From Phlebopus portentosus (Eukaryota > Basidiomycota > Agaricomycetes > Boletales > Boletinellaceae): a stretch of DNA of 64,000 nt. Location of the stretch: positions 1,302,001-1,366,000 of the forward strand of contig JAYXKI010000006.1 in the NCBI GenBank assembly GCA_037892935.1, written 5' to 3'. This document shows, in pieces, positions 47,651-59,300 of the stretch. A program made the translations under genes and the position numbers. Under the pieces are notes generated by a model. It was not told where the DNA came from and did not search any database. It saw only the letters and a program-made list of their open reading frames with translations. Numbering within the stretch: position 1 is the stretch's first letter; each line of letters starts with the position of its first letter.

Positions 47651-49951
47651 TCAATCCTTGACGAGCGTTGTCTTCAAGAGCAACTTTGCGGCCTTATCTG
47701 AGGAGTTCTTCAAGACAGGTCTAGTGATACCAGTCATCCGCCACTCTGCTTCCGGTCCTGCTTCAAACTTGAAGGTTTCTAGCAGCGTCGCCAGAACGAG
47801 TTCTATCCATATTGTAAGCATTTAGTCACGTATAGATCGGTAGCAAGAAGCAAAGCGTACTGATCTCCATTTCGGCAAACTTGAATCCGCTATTATCGAA
47901 GTCAGGTGAGACTCGCTCGAAGTTAACGAGAACAACTCACATGCAAGCACGACCTCCTCCGATAAAAGTCATCCTACATCATTTGGTCAGAATAGTTCGA
48001 TCGAATGCGAGAAAGACAATGATTTACATCGAAGCATATACTCCAGGCATATGTGCTTTGGCTACACTTTCTGGGAGCGGTTCAAGCCATCGCTCGGGCT
48101 TCCATTCCTCAGCATCGTCGCCCCAGATTTTCTTGCTTCTGTTGGCCCCGATGATCGAAACAATCACATTCGTATTCGCCTTGATGGGTACTTCGTTTAC
48201 TTCAGTCTTTCCATCGACACCGAGAATTGGCCATGCGAGTGGTAAAACGACATCCTTTCTTGCTCTGTTCAGAGAACACATTGATCACATCACTATTAAT
48301 GAAGCGGGAACAACGAGACAACTTACGTGCGAGCGATCATAGCAAGCGGAGGGAAAACGCGCAGTGTCTCACGGCAGACAGCATCGAGATAAGGCAATCC
48401 CATGAGCGTATCGTAGTCAAAATCTGTTCCTTCACGTTCCCTCCTGGCGGTGATAATCTCATCTCGAAGACGGTCTTGCACGTCAATGTTTAAAGAAAGT
48501 AGGTGCAAAGCTCTAGTGAGGGCATGCGAAGTGGTATCCTGCCCAGCTAGGATAAAAGTGCTTTCGTCATGTCAGTACAGTCCTCGTAGAGAGACCAAAT
48601 AGTTTTACTTCAATTGTCCGATAATCTCCTCCTCAGGTAGCCTGTCGCTTTCCTTCGCTGTGGTATTTGCTCGAACTGAGTGTGCATGGGTCAATGCTTG
48701 CATTTGTTTCTTAAATAGTTGAAATGTGCACTCACGAAGGACACTCAGAATGTCCTTACCCCTTCCAATTTTCTCATAAGTTGCTTCATCGCCATTTTCC
48801 ATCGCCTTCTTACTCTTCTCATAGATGACCTTTGATCTGCTTTCGAGAACGTCAACAACCTCAATACATTCCTTGACGAGCTTGGATGGGATATTTTCCA
48901 GAACTGTACGCCAAAATGCTGGCGTGCCCATTCTTGTAAACCAAGGGACGAACCGACGAAGAAAAGCCGTTTTGAATAGAATAGGTCTGCAACAAAGATA
49001 CGTGAGAGGAGACAGTCAACCTTGAGAAAACAGCTCACGCTATTTTATTGACATATTCACCGTACTTGCTTGACTCCTCGTCGTGAAGAGCGTTGAACTT
49101 GTAACCAAATCCAGCCTGCCCAATATATTCGAGAGCCGCTCTTGAAAGCCAATGCAAGACATCAATCTGTCTTACTCCATTTCGTACTTGTTCGACGAGA
49201 ACATCTCGGAGCTGCAACGGTTCAGTATCACTCCAGCGATCTGTATAGCGTGACACGCACATCATAGGTAATAGGATAAAAAATAGGGAGAAGATCGCGC
49301 ATGTGTTTCAAGGAAAACAGAGGGTTCAGCATCTTGCGCTGTTTGCGATGGTGGTCTCCTGTATGATGAACAATTCGGGTCAAGCATCCCGTGCAGATCG
49401 GAAAGCGAGACGTACCGAGTGTGGATAGAAGACCCATTCCGAAAGTTAAAACGTTGGTCCTTTAGCGAAATAAGTTGTTTTCCGTATCAACCAATAAATC
49501 ACCATCTCAGAACATACGTTATAAACACGCTGGTCTCCTCGTATATGTATTGATCCTTGACAATGATATGATGTAATGCCAAGGGATCAGTGATATACAA
49601 CTCTTCGTCCTATGGGAGGATTTAAATTTCAGATAAACTCGATCAATGCAGTCAATGCAGTTCGGATCCCACATACGCCGAAAAGCATGGGTAGCTTGAC
49701 CACACTGCCGTACTTTTCAACGATACGAAAGTTCCAGCCGTTAGCATCAAAAAGTTGATCAAAATAGCCTATATGGGGTTGCAAAGAGCTTAACGGCAAC
49801 TAGAATATTGAATAATCATTCATGTACCTTTCCACCACAATTTTCTCGGAGGTCCTGGGATGTTTGCGAATGCCGATTTGTGGACAAAGCGTCGCTTTAT
49901 CAAATATAAACAAAGAGCGCCCGAAAGGACTTGCACAAACAGGAGCAACAT
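47651..49951 (-). CDS. Cytochrome P450 monooxygenase, copy 3
   Basis: Thirteen exons (minus): 49951-49828, 49768-49677, 49609-49518, 49459-49416, 49358-49261, 49211-49039, 48986-48736, 48675-48609, 48560-48327, 48264-48028, 47973-47941, 47889-47861, 47802-47651; 541 residues. Exon lengths match copies 1 and 2 except exon 2, which is 6 nt shorter (two residues missing in the GWNF..IVEKYG loop). Motifs IPGPP, AGQDTTS, RETLRVFPP, WKPERWL and FIGGGRACIG are intact. It has the same TATA arrangement as copy 2 (50023-50016). R copy 4 starts about 1.1 kb upstream in divergent orientation. The two-residue change is near the N-terminal B-region and may alter substrate access (inference). Confidence 0.92.
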
Positions 49952-51060
49952 TTTTAAGAAAGTGTCACAAGAGAGGGAGAAGTTGTTGTATCCTTCAAAC
50001 CGGGGAAGTGAGGTGCTTTTATACTATCGAAAGACGTAGGATGTTGTCTGGAGAGAAAAAAGAACGGGATATCGGCGCTCGAGAAGCAACGATTTATCAT
50101 CGAGCTTTACGAGTTGTCCTCCCAAGCGTGTATAGACGTTCCACTTCCCAGTTAGCTGTGCCTCGTGGCTCCACGGGATTAATGCCCAGAGGTTTTTGCG
50201 GTGTTAGGGTTCCCTCAGTAGACAACGAGATTAATTTCCTATTTCGGTAACAAACAAGCGAATTGTGGACTCCGACATTACACTAGTTACTGAAGACGTA
50301 CAACGGCGAAGAAAACCTGCGCAGATTGAGCTCTCGAGAAATCCCGCTGACAAGAGTCCTGCTGGCAATCCGAAGCTTCCATCCGGGAGAGGTACTGCGA
50401 TGAACACTTTGAGCTGTCGAGAAGTTTGCGGTAAACGGCCTTCTTCGGTAAAGAATCACGCAGTCCACTCTTTCTGACGGTCTATCTAGTTCAAAAGGGG
50501 GCAAACGGCGTGGGATTGGATGATTAAAAGTGGCAGATGTGGACTTGCTAGACTGCGAATGGTAATACCTACAGAAGCCAAGGTGCGTGAGCGAAGCTCA
50601 TGAGAGCCTATGGACTCTGTTTCCCTCCATCTCGGTGATCGTATCTGAAATCAAAGACCCGCATGCATCAGTAGGCCAAGTTCGCGCGGGTATTCGCTGG
50701 TGTACCAGGGGTCTAACCATAATAATGGTAATTTAACACTCCATGGATAATCAATGAACGAAGGCCCCGTATCTGCTATCATACAACATTGTCTGTGATC
50801 GCCGTGACTGCATATGTTTTGTCGGATAAAGATATGTTTACGCCTTCAAGATACTCCCGGGGAATGTGTGTAAAGGCCGATTCTCCTCATCTTGGTGTCT
50901 TGACCCCTATGACATTATTGAGGCGATGGTATCCACGAGAATCCTTCGTGAAAAGTTGAGAGAGTTTACAGCACGACCCAACGACAGGCTTCAGTAGTAA
51001 GTAGTGTCAATCAGTGATGTCGCTTCAACGTTCCAGTTTCAAAAGGCGAGGCGAGGCGAA
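49952..51060. other. Long conserved 5' flank of P450-3
   Basis: Homologous to the flanks of the other two P450 copies; includes the TATA box at 50016-50023 (minus). No conserved reading frame; ends at the E-box region of R copy 4. Confidence 0.6.
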
Positions 51061-52300
51061 AAATGAACTCAGTCCGTGATATGCACGTGACAGACAATTA
51101 CACGTCAACAAGGCCCAACAACGCGTCTCACGTCTTCTTACCTTATGCTTTTCTCTGCAAACTAGTTCGGAGGTTGACTATTGTCTGACTCCGATTCTGC
51201 TCCTCTATCACGACTTACTATCGAAGCATACTGGACACCGTGGTTATTGCATTGCCATCTGCCACTCACGACCCAGGAAATTATAAAAGGTTGCATAACT
51301 CGATCCTCACGTGTCTTTCCTACTTCCTTAGAGGCTCATCATCATGCTCTTTCGCTATTCGCCGTGCACCAATTCCGGTGGTGATCCGTTGGCTGATAAT
51401 CACGGACATGACTGCCATGTACTGTCGGCAGCGGCGACATTGAACTCACAGGTCCGTCTACCGTATCTTCCGTCATTGTAAGCTTCGTGAGGATCTCTCG
51501 CTTATGTACTAACAATGCCATTCTATCAGCTCTTAATGTTCGTTAGCAGCTACAATACCCGACTGGTAAGCAGTCGAATCAACGAACAATCCTTAATATA
51601 GCTGACGCTGTGCCGCATAAAAGCCACTGAAGACCGTGTGGCCGGTTATGACCACCTTCTGACTGTGCATTGGGAAGTGCACGGCTCGCTCTTCTCGTTG
51701 GGAGATCGGTATGAACCTTAGTAAATGGGGCCGAAAAGGTCGCTGAGTGTTCCGAATTATCAATAGCGTTCGCTTGATGGCCAGGCCTACTGGTCAACGG
51801 AGGAAACAGAACTCCAGCTGCCCTGACCGGACCGACGTCTGCTATAGCCATCAAAGGTCATCGACGGATGCCGGCTGCAGGTGATAATCTGGACGGCGAG
51901 TGACATGGGAGGAGGGGAAAGGCTGGGAGCACCGGTAGTGACAACCGACATGTCCTAGATCGTTAGTGGTGATCTTGAATTTGCCAGCGCAAACAGTGAC
52001 TTCTGGCGAAATATGTCTTGCCTATAAGTCAATGCGTCCCATGCCATCAAACCGTAGCAGAACAGCGCCGCTTATGCTTCTATGCCGACTACGAAACACG
52101 ACTGCTCAATGGGTTGACTGCAATCCACTTTACGTACTTACAACACTACCGGAAAGAAACACGACGGTTGTTTTGAAAAGAAAAAGTGAAAGATTGACCC
52201 TCTACTCAAATTGTAGCTTAGGAGGATGCCAATGAATTGAATTTGCCATCTGGACCGGGGAGTTTCAATCTCCTTTGGACTGTCAATTAAGCATATCCCA
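51061..52300 (+). repeat. R repeat unit, copy 4 (degenerate)
   Basis: Starts with the same CTCAGTCCGTGATATGCACG block as copy 3 (E-box 51085-51090), has TATAAAAG at 51282-51289 and recognisable pieces of the later segments (GGNRTPAALTGPTSAIAI, about 51800-51855). Large parts of the middle segment are lost. It is divergent from P450-3 and tail-to-tail with the intact ligase. Confidence 0.6.
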
Positions 52301-52496
52301 AAAAAAGAGACCGGCACACTAGGTATTAATATGCATGCTCTGGAATTCGGGTGTATAGCGATCAGAAAATTAATGAGATATTTACAGGGTCAAGAGGCAA
52401 GCCGGGCCGCATCTACACCACTTCACATGTTCTATGGTTTGAGCTAGTAAAACTTACATACTCTAAAGAAATGCCTCGGAACACCCTCTGGGCCGA

Positions 52497-54763
52497 TCAT
52501 AATTTCGCTTTTTTGGCACTAAGCACTCTTTCTTTTTCTTTCACGAACCCATCAACGAGAACACGTCGCAGTACTTTCCCGGTAGGATTCTTTGGGATTT
52601 CCTGCACAACTGCGATGCCGCCTGTCAACCATTTATATCGACTCAGGCGTTCCCGCACCCAATCGTCCAGCAAACGAATTACTTCATTCGGACCGAGAGC
52701 TATCCCAGCCGAACTGAGGACAACCCATGCACGCGGGACACGGTCATTGCGAGATGATGGATCGGGCACACCGGCGACGGCGACGTCGAGCACAAGACCT
52801 TGAGGATGAGCAAGTAATACTTGCTCAATCTCGGCAGGAGCTACTTGCGCTCCTGAGATTTTTAGAGTATCCTTCAAGCGGTCTTCAAAGCTTCATCAAT
52901 TGGCGGAGTAGTCATTAGAATGACAAATCGTCTCTAAGGAAGTCTGAAAACATACTAAAGTACTCCGTCCTTATTTGCTCGGAAGCGGTCACCTGTCCGG
53001 AGCCAACCATCAGGGAGGAATGCTTCTCTAGTCGCCTGCTCATCTCCCCAGTATCCGAGGGCGACGTTTCCACCTGGGAGAAGTATAATGCCCATAATGA
53101 CTACCGAAGGCACATGAGATATATCATGTAATTCTTACCTTTCAGGTAAAGCTCGCCCGGTTCATCATGATCCACATCTGTGCCGTCTTCACTTACTATG
53201 CGTGCTTCCTGACCGGGAAGGAGTATCCCTGTGCTCTTCGGATCAGGATACAGGCCGTATTGTCCCGGACGGGGTCGTGAAATGCTTCCGATTGTCTGCC
53301 AGGTCAGGTCGTCAATTAAACAAGACAAATCGCGAAGTCGAGATGAAACTAGGAAGAATTACCGCTTCGGACAATCCGTAACCCTCTATCATTGGTGGCA
53401 ATTCACCCTTCTTCGAGTGGCCCAAGAAATTACGGAATCGTTCTGCAAGGTCCGGAGGGAGGTAGGCAGCCGCACAACCCGCGAAGTTTACACTTGAAAG
53501 ATCCGCATGCGATGTCTTTGGAGAGTTCACGAGTTGATGTACAATGGATGGGACTAGAGCAAGGTAGCTTATTTTGTATCTGGAAAGAGGGCATTTTAGG
53601 TGATGTGAATCACGAGCTATTAGTATCATACACACTTCGGAATGACTTCCAATGCTTGATCAATGTCCCAACGCGGCAAGACTATCATAGTATTTGGAGC
53701 TAACAGAGATCTGTAATCCAAAAGAAAGAGAAAAAAGAAGTAAAGGCACCATATCTGATAACTTTAGGCAAGACGTACTTAAGAATAAAGAAATGAAGGC
53801 CCATCGAGTGATAAAAAGGCAGGAAACAAAGCCAACGAGCCGGTGGAATAGGTTCCTTCGGTGCCTTGCAAAGTATAGTTAGCAAGCAAGGTGATGGAAT
53901 AATCCACTTGATGCCTTACCGGTGTATATCGTACTTCTTCCATTCTACCGACGATCGATTGCATCGTTGAAAAACATAAGTTTCCGTGAGACACCATAAC
54001 AGCTAGCGGCAAAACGATCAAATCCACCAAGAACTGCAGAAATCTTTGGAAGAATGTACCTTTTGGAGGTCCACTTGTACCACTTGAAAATATCAAATAA
54101 GCAAGTGTGTTCTTCTCGGCTGGAACAACTGCCTGCCGAGCGAGTTTCTTTTTCGAAACATTCTCGATCAGGGAGCAAAGTTCTATAGTCTTGGATCTCG
54201 CCGTTCCTTTACTTAACAGGTAGATTTGATCGAGTGGAAGGTCAGCTAGTTTTGTAGCAGCTCGTGCCTGCTCTAGTAGCGACGGGTGCGTAAACAAGCG
54301 AACTCTGACTGAATCTGCACCAGACTTCAATTTCTTGAGCAAATAAACGAGCTCGGCTGTTGTCGGCTTTGACGGGAGGAGAGCAAACGGCACTGTCAGG
54401 ACCAGTGCAGCATGTACCATTACAAAGTAATCCTAAAACGAAAGTGAGCCTATCCGTAGAAGTTGCACAAATTGAAAAGTATACCAAGCAGTTTGGTGAG
54501 AAGACAGCAATGATCTCCCTTTCGAGTCCGTCATGACGAATGCCCAGTCCACCCTGGCTTACAGATGTTGCGAGCGCAGTCGCGCAGTCCCTAATCCGTT
54601 CTACGAACTGGCCATATGTCCTCGTTTCGCCAGTGAGGCCATCGATATGGACAACAAAATCGCGTGGGATTGTGTTGCCAGGCGGTCTCTCGAAAAGTAG
54701 TGTATGAACATTAAGCGGTGGCAGAGCTGGGATGGGAGGGTAGGGGCTCTTAACGTAGACCAT
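52497..54763 (-). CDS. AMP-forming acyl-CoA synthetase / 4-coumarate-CoA ligase-like enzyme
   Basis: Nine exons (minus): 54763-54485, 54432-54060, 54002-53920, 53864-53779, 53710-53636, 53579-53363, 53295-53139, 53073-52956, 52890-52497; 593 residues. ANL-superfamily motifs are complete: P-loop-like IFSSGTSGPPKAV, FLPFYHSMGLH, EGYGLSEA, GWLRTGDRF, YFEDRLKDTLKISG (hinge) and the catalytic Lys in PKNPTGKVLRR. It should activate a carboxylic acid with ATP and load it on CoA. The last three residues are AKL, a valid type 1 peroxisomal signal, suggesting peroxisomal beta-oxidation-like use (inference). The acid cannot be told from sequence. It is the only intact ligase of the duplicated module. 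Confidence 0.92.
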
Positions 54764-55028
54764 TATCAGCAGTTCTAATCAGCACGTACGAAGAAAAGTT
54801 GTGAAAAATAGGAGATCTTCGATTGGTGAACCAAAAGCGGGATTTGAGGTGTTCTTCCATGCCGGTTGATGGCGGCATGGTGAAAAAGCCGGTGAGGTTC
54901 CACGGTATTTGAATTACTATTTAGCCCCAAGTCAATCTATGTATATTGTTGGTAGGTACAAGTTGATTCTTCACGGGAGGTGAAGCCAGTCGTATTCAAC
55001 CGTCAGTCATAACCTGCAGAGGTAATTG
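54764..55028. other. Ligase promoter region
   Basis: Upstream of the minus-strand ligase start. No gene; no obvious TATA box. Confidence 0.4.
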
Positions 55029-55117
55029 ATTGAAACGAAACGGGTCTACACGTGATTCATTATAGCCCAAAGATCTAGAATAGAATAGCAATTGTATACT
55101 AATTTTCACAACGAATT
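55029..55117. repeat. 89 bp direct repeat, left copy
   Basis: Identical over 89 bp to 56189-56277, starting ATTGAAACGAAACGGGTC and ending CACAACGAATT. The two copies bracket the hAT fragment. Confidence 0.95.
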
Positions 55118-56188
55118 ACAAGTACACGAAATAAATGTTCTCCTGTGTGTGATTGGGCCGATGCTTCGTTCCCTTCGACCAAGTAAGAGCGACGATCAGA
55201 GTGGTTACATGCACCGTGTAGACAGATTGCAAAGCGGCAGTTGTGCCCCCATCAAAGCTAATTGTCAGATTATTAGATTTCTGAAGAATTTCGATTTGGC
55301 GGTTATGAATATGAGCGGCTTCGCGCGGGATCAATGCGTTAACGAAGAATTTCGAGCTGACGGTTTGGTATTGCCCGCCGGACGAGCTTGCGAGAACCTC
55401 TTTCCATTCTTTCGAGTCGATCACGGTTGGCGGGATGGCACAGGCACAGAGGAATTTGATAACAGCAAAGTTTATCTTTTTGTTGAGCTCCGTACGTCCC
55501 GGACCCCTCGCCCAGTCGGTCAGAGGACCGTTAAAGCGGTCAGGAGTACATGAGGAGGGAGAGCACGAAGAGCACGAAGTGGGAACAGTACTGGTCCCAT
55601 GCGCGTCTAGCTGATTCCCAAGTGCCGTCTTGCCGAGCGCGTTGTTGACGCGCTGTTTGAGTTCCGTCGGCACGAATCCGCATCCCGTGGCATGGTAAAA
55701 GAAGCGCTCGCGGTATCCATTACTTTTATCAAATATCTTTGCACAGCCCCTCCCGGATCCCACACAGCGATAATAAATTGGTTCGTCCGGTCCTTTCTTC
55801 ATGTATAAATTCCTGCTTCCGTCAAGTCCGTGATCCATTTCTGTAAGACTACATCTGTCGGGAAGTCCTTCGTATACCCCCTTAGTACGTCAACCACCGC
55901 CACCAGTCCAGGCCCCCGCTCCAGAAGCGTGATTCCATTGATCCGTCCCATGGGAGCGAACGCGTTTTCGAGGGCATTGTTTACGGCACCAGGCACGGAG
56001 GCAATGAACTGGGAAGACTAGACAAAACATTGTGCAGTCGATTGAGCTGTAAGTTCTTCAGGTGACAAAACCCTAACAGACATTGTTGTGTTTGCAATTG
56101 TTTTCATTTATATTCTTATATGCACTTCGATGACATAACTTTCCTTTTCGGATGGTAAACTATCTGCGTGGAAACTGTGTATACCCTA
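55118..56188 (-). mobile_element. hAT-family transposase fragment inserted between direct repeats
   Basis: The minus strand carries a 240-codon frame (55838-55116) whose C-terminal half matches hAT transposases of Agaricomycetes: CACAIPPTVIDSKEWKE, KFFVNALIPREAAHIHNRQ and NNLTISFDGGTTAALQSVY. The N-terminal half has a BED-like C..C..H..C pattern (YYRCVGSGRGCAKIF, FFYHATGCGFV). The catalytic core and C-terminal dimerisation region of a full transposase (600-800 residues) are missing and the frame runs out at the left repeat. Upstream frames (55996-55799) belong to the same element in another frame. No terminal inverted repeats at the ends, so it is a captured fragment, not a mobile copy. Confidence 0.8.
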
Positions 56189-56277
56189 ATTGAAACGAAA
56201 CGGGTCTACACGTGATTCATTATAGCCCAAAGATCTAGAATAGAATAGCAATTGTATACTAATTTTCACAACGAATT
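56189..56277. repeat. 89 bp direct repeat, right copy
   Basis: Perfect copy of 55029-55117, on the same strand, 1,160 bp away start to start. It lies just downstream of the UNC80-like gene's stop codon. Confidence 0.95.
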
Positions 56278-56350
56278 CAATAAAGCTACCTGACAGTGGT
56301 CTTGCAAAGGACAGTACGGAAGAACCGTGCAACGAAATAAATAAATGCAG

Positions 56351-59300
56351 TCAGGAAATCGTTTCTCCTGTCGACAAGCTACTCCTAGCATCAAGATTTC
56401 CTTCAGCACTAGCAGATGTACCAAATGGCCCATCTTTATGACCTGTGTCTGAACCAGACGCGGTCACACCCGACTCCACTTGCCATGCGCGCAGCAAGTC
56501 CTCTGCTTCCGTCATCAACTGCATCGCAGCCTTCCTCTTCGTCCACGCTTGCACCTCCGGTTCCTCGTCCGAGTTCATAGTCAGAGTTGTGCACGGACCT
56601 GCTGAGGTAGTTATGCTACCTGTCCCGCCGTCAAAAGTGTTCGGATTACTCAGCATGGCTACCTCAGGCTTTGTCAGAGCCTCAGGAATAGGGAGGTACA
56701 TGTTATAGCCGAGGCAGCGCTGGACAACGCGTATTCGCTCAAAAGTCCGCTGGACGAGTCCAGGAGACCGCAAAACAGTAAACGCGAGAGCCTCGCGTGC
56801 ATCTACTGCCGTGTCATTCTGGCCCACGCTTTCAACAGATTGTGATTGCGATAAATGAGAGTCCGCCGAAGTTGAGGCCGGTATGAATGGCGGAGAAAGG
56901 AAGGTGCTTGAAGACGGCGCGGATATTCCGAGGTGTGTGATTGGTGGCCTTCCCTTTATCCGTTTAGTAGTCGGCGTGTTGTAGTCAATACCAGTATGTC
57001 CAGGCGAGCTGTACAAGCTCGGGAGATTATTCGCCATCATAATACCCGGGTCCGATGATCCAAGCCGCGGTGAAGCGTCTGGAGTGGTTGCTGTAGAGCC
57101 AGATCTATACCTAGGCCTTGTGTATATCGTACTAATCGGTCGAACTGACTTTCTCCTAGGAAATTTCCTGAAGCCCATTTCGCCAGCGACGGAATCATCA
57201 CTTTGAAGGAAATCACTCAATGGAACTACTCTCTCGTACATGTATGTACGCAGTTGGATGCAGAGGGGTGACCTGCGGAGGCAAAGGAATTCCAGCATTG
57301 ACCACGTGAGGTAGTCTACGATCCGTGGACAAGGGAGTTGCTGCGAGCTATTCCGGCGTGGAGGAAATCTGGTCGGAGAGGACGGTCGGGATGATTTGGA
57401 CGGTGCTTGAAGGAAGACGTCTGAGGTTGCGGATGAAGATCGCTTATGTTTCCTCTCAGGCGATTTATCGGTCAACTCGGTAAACGTAGTACTGGACATT
57501 GGCGATAAGGCAGGAGACGGTGGTGCTGAAGGAACTTGGGGCCTAAGAGCAAACATTGCGTTTCCATCTCGAAGCATAGATCGTAAAATTGCTGCAACGC
57601 GAAGCCAAGCACCTGGGAAGACCGTTGAAATATCTTCCTCTCCACGTAGCATCACGGCCTTGAGTGTAATGAAAGCCATGGCAAGACGTACAGATGTAAC
57701 CGCATTACTCTGACCTGAGGGGCGACGTTTCGCTTTTCTGATTGACGCTTTAGTTGTCTCCAGATCCACCACTACAGAGAGGTCGGCCGTTTCCTCTTTG
57801 AATGACGGCGAGCGTCTTAAGGAGCCCCGCGTCTTTAGACTTGCACCGTGCTGATTTTGAAAGGTAGCCAACGCGAATGATAATAGACGCACCCATGCAT
57901 GTGCATGCGCATCTTGACGCCAGCTGTCGGTCCACTGTGTCTGCGTAGCAAGTTCAGCAGTCGTTCGCAGTTGAAATATGAACGGCAGCACTACGCAGGC
58001 GAGAAATGCGGGTGAGGGGTCTCTTCTTTCAAGCTCTCCGACCACGTCCGAGCCGAAGAGACAAACTGAGTGGGCGAGCAGGGTAACGAGACTAGGAACG
58101 AACTTGATATCAGATAGAATGTTTTCCTGTGCAGCCATCTCGCATATTTCCAGCGCGGCAGAGCAAATCTGAGTCACAACGACAACCGAATATTTCTTAT
58201 CATTAGCGAATGTCGGAGCAGAACATAGCGTCACCAAGCTCTTTAGCAAGCCGCTCAAATCCAATATGATCCCGTGCATGCGGATGATAATCGCGAATTC
58301 CTTCAGTAGGGTGATGGCATATTTCACATCCTGTCTCTTGCTGAACGACTCGCCAATTTGCTCAAGAAACAGGCGCACTGAGTCGACAGCTTCAGGAGAA
58401 GCGGAAGATTCCCTGAGGAGGATCTTGGCAATTTCAAGGGCCTTCTGGAGACCAGCATCCCGATGAGCACCCCCACAACGTACGTACGCTGCGAAAATAA
58501 ACAAAAAGTCGGACCGCATCACCTGCAGATCACACGGCGACGAAAGATTGCCAAAGACCTTGCTTAAATCCACGAAATCCGGTTTGGAATTCTCAGTTCC
58601 AGTATCGCTAGATCTCGGCACAGTCTCCACTCCCTTGGCTTTGTTGGCCTTGTTAGCTATGATACTCCCAAGCGCCTCAACAGCTTCTTTGAGGACGTTA
58701 CGCGCAGAGGTGGACGCGTCATATAAGTCGGGAACAAGGTATCGAAATAGACGAACAAAATATTGCGCCCGACGAACCGTGTGGTCGTGCGCAATGACAG
58801 TCAATAACATTCGGATGACGTTGTCTGGATGGAATCGTTTCTTGTCGAAAATCTCCACCGAAAGTGACGTTTTGAGTTTTTCGGCCCCACCTTTGTTCTC
58901 TTTACTACGCAAAGATGCTAGGAACATCTGCGGTCTCTCGTCGGCTGTTATAACAAGTGCTGTTTCCTCCTCCTGGTCTCTATTCACATCGCGGATTCCG
59001 GTAGCATCATTTGTTAAAGGCATAGCCTTTAGCGTGGATAACAGATGATAGACACGACTTGATATCCAGACGCCGTCTGCGGCTGGCTGCGAGATCATGC
59101 TAGAAACGACCTGCAGAGCTTGATAGACGAAAACTTCTTCGTGGATTGCAAAGAATCGATGGAAGGCGTATTCAATAGCCTCTCGGATGCTGGGGTCGCC
59201 TTCTGCTTCACAATAGACTTTGATCAGAGTCGGCAGGAAGATGGTGAATCCTGTGCCAGATGACATGAGCCGACGGAAACGGGTGCTTGCAATCATGTAG

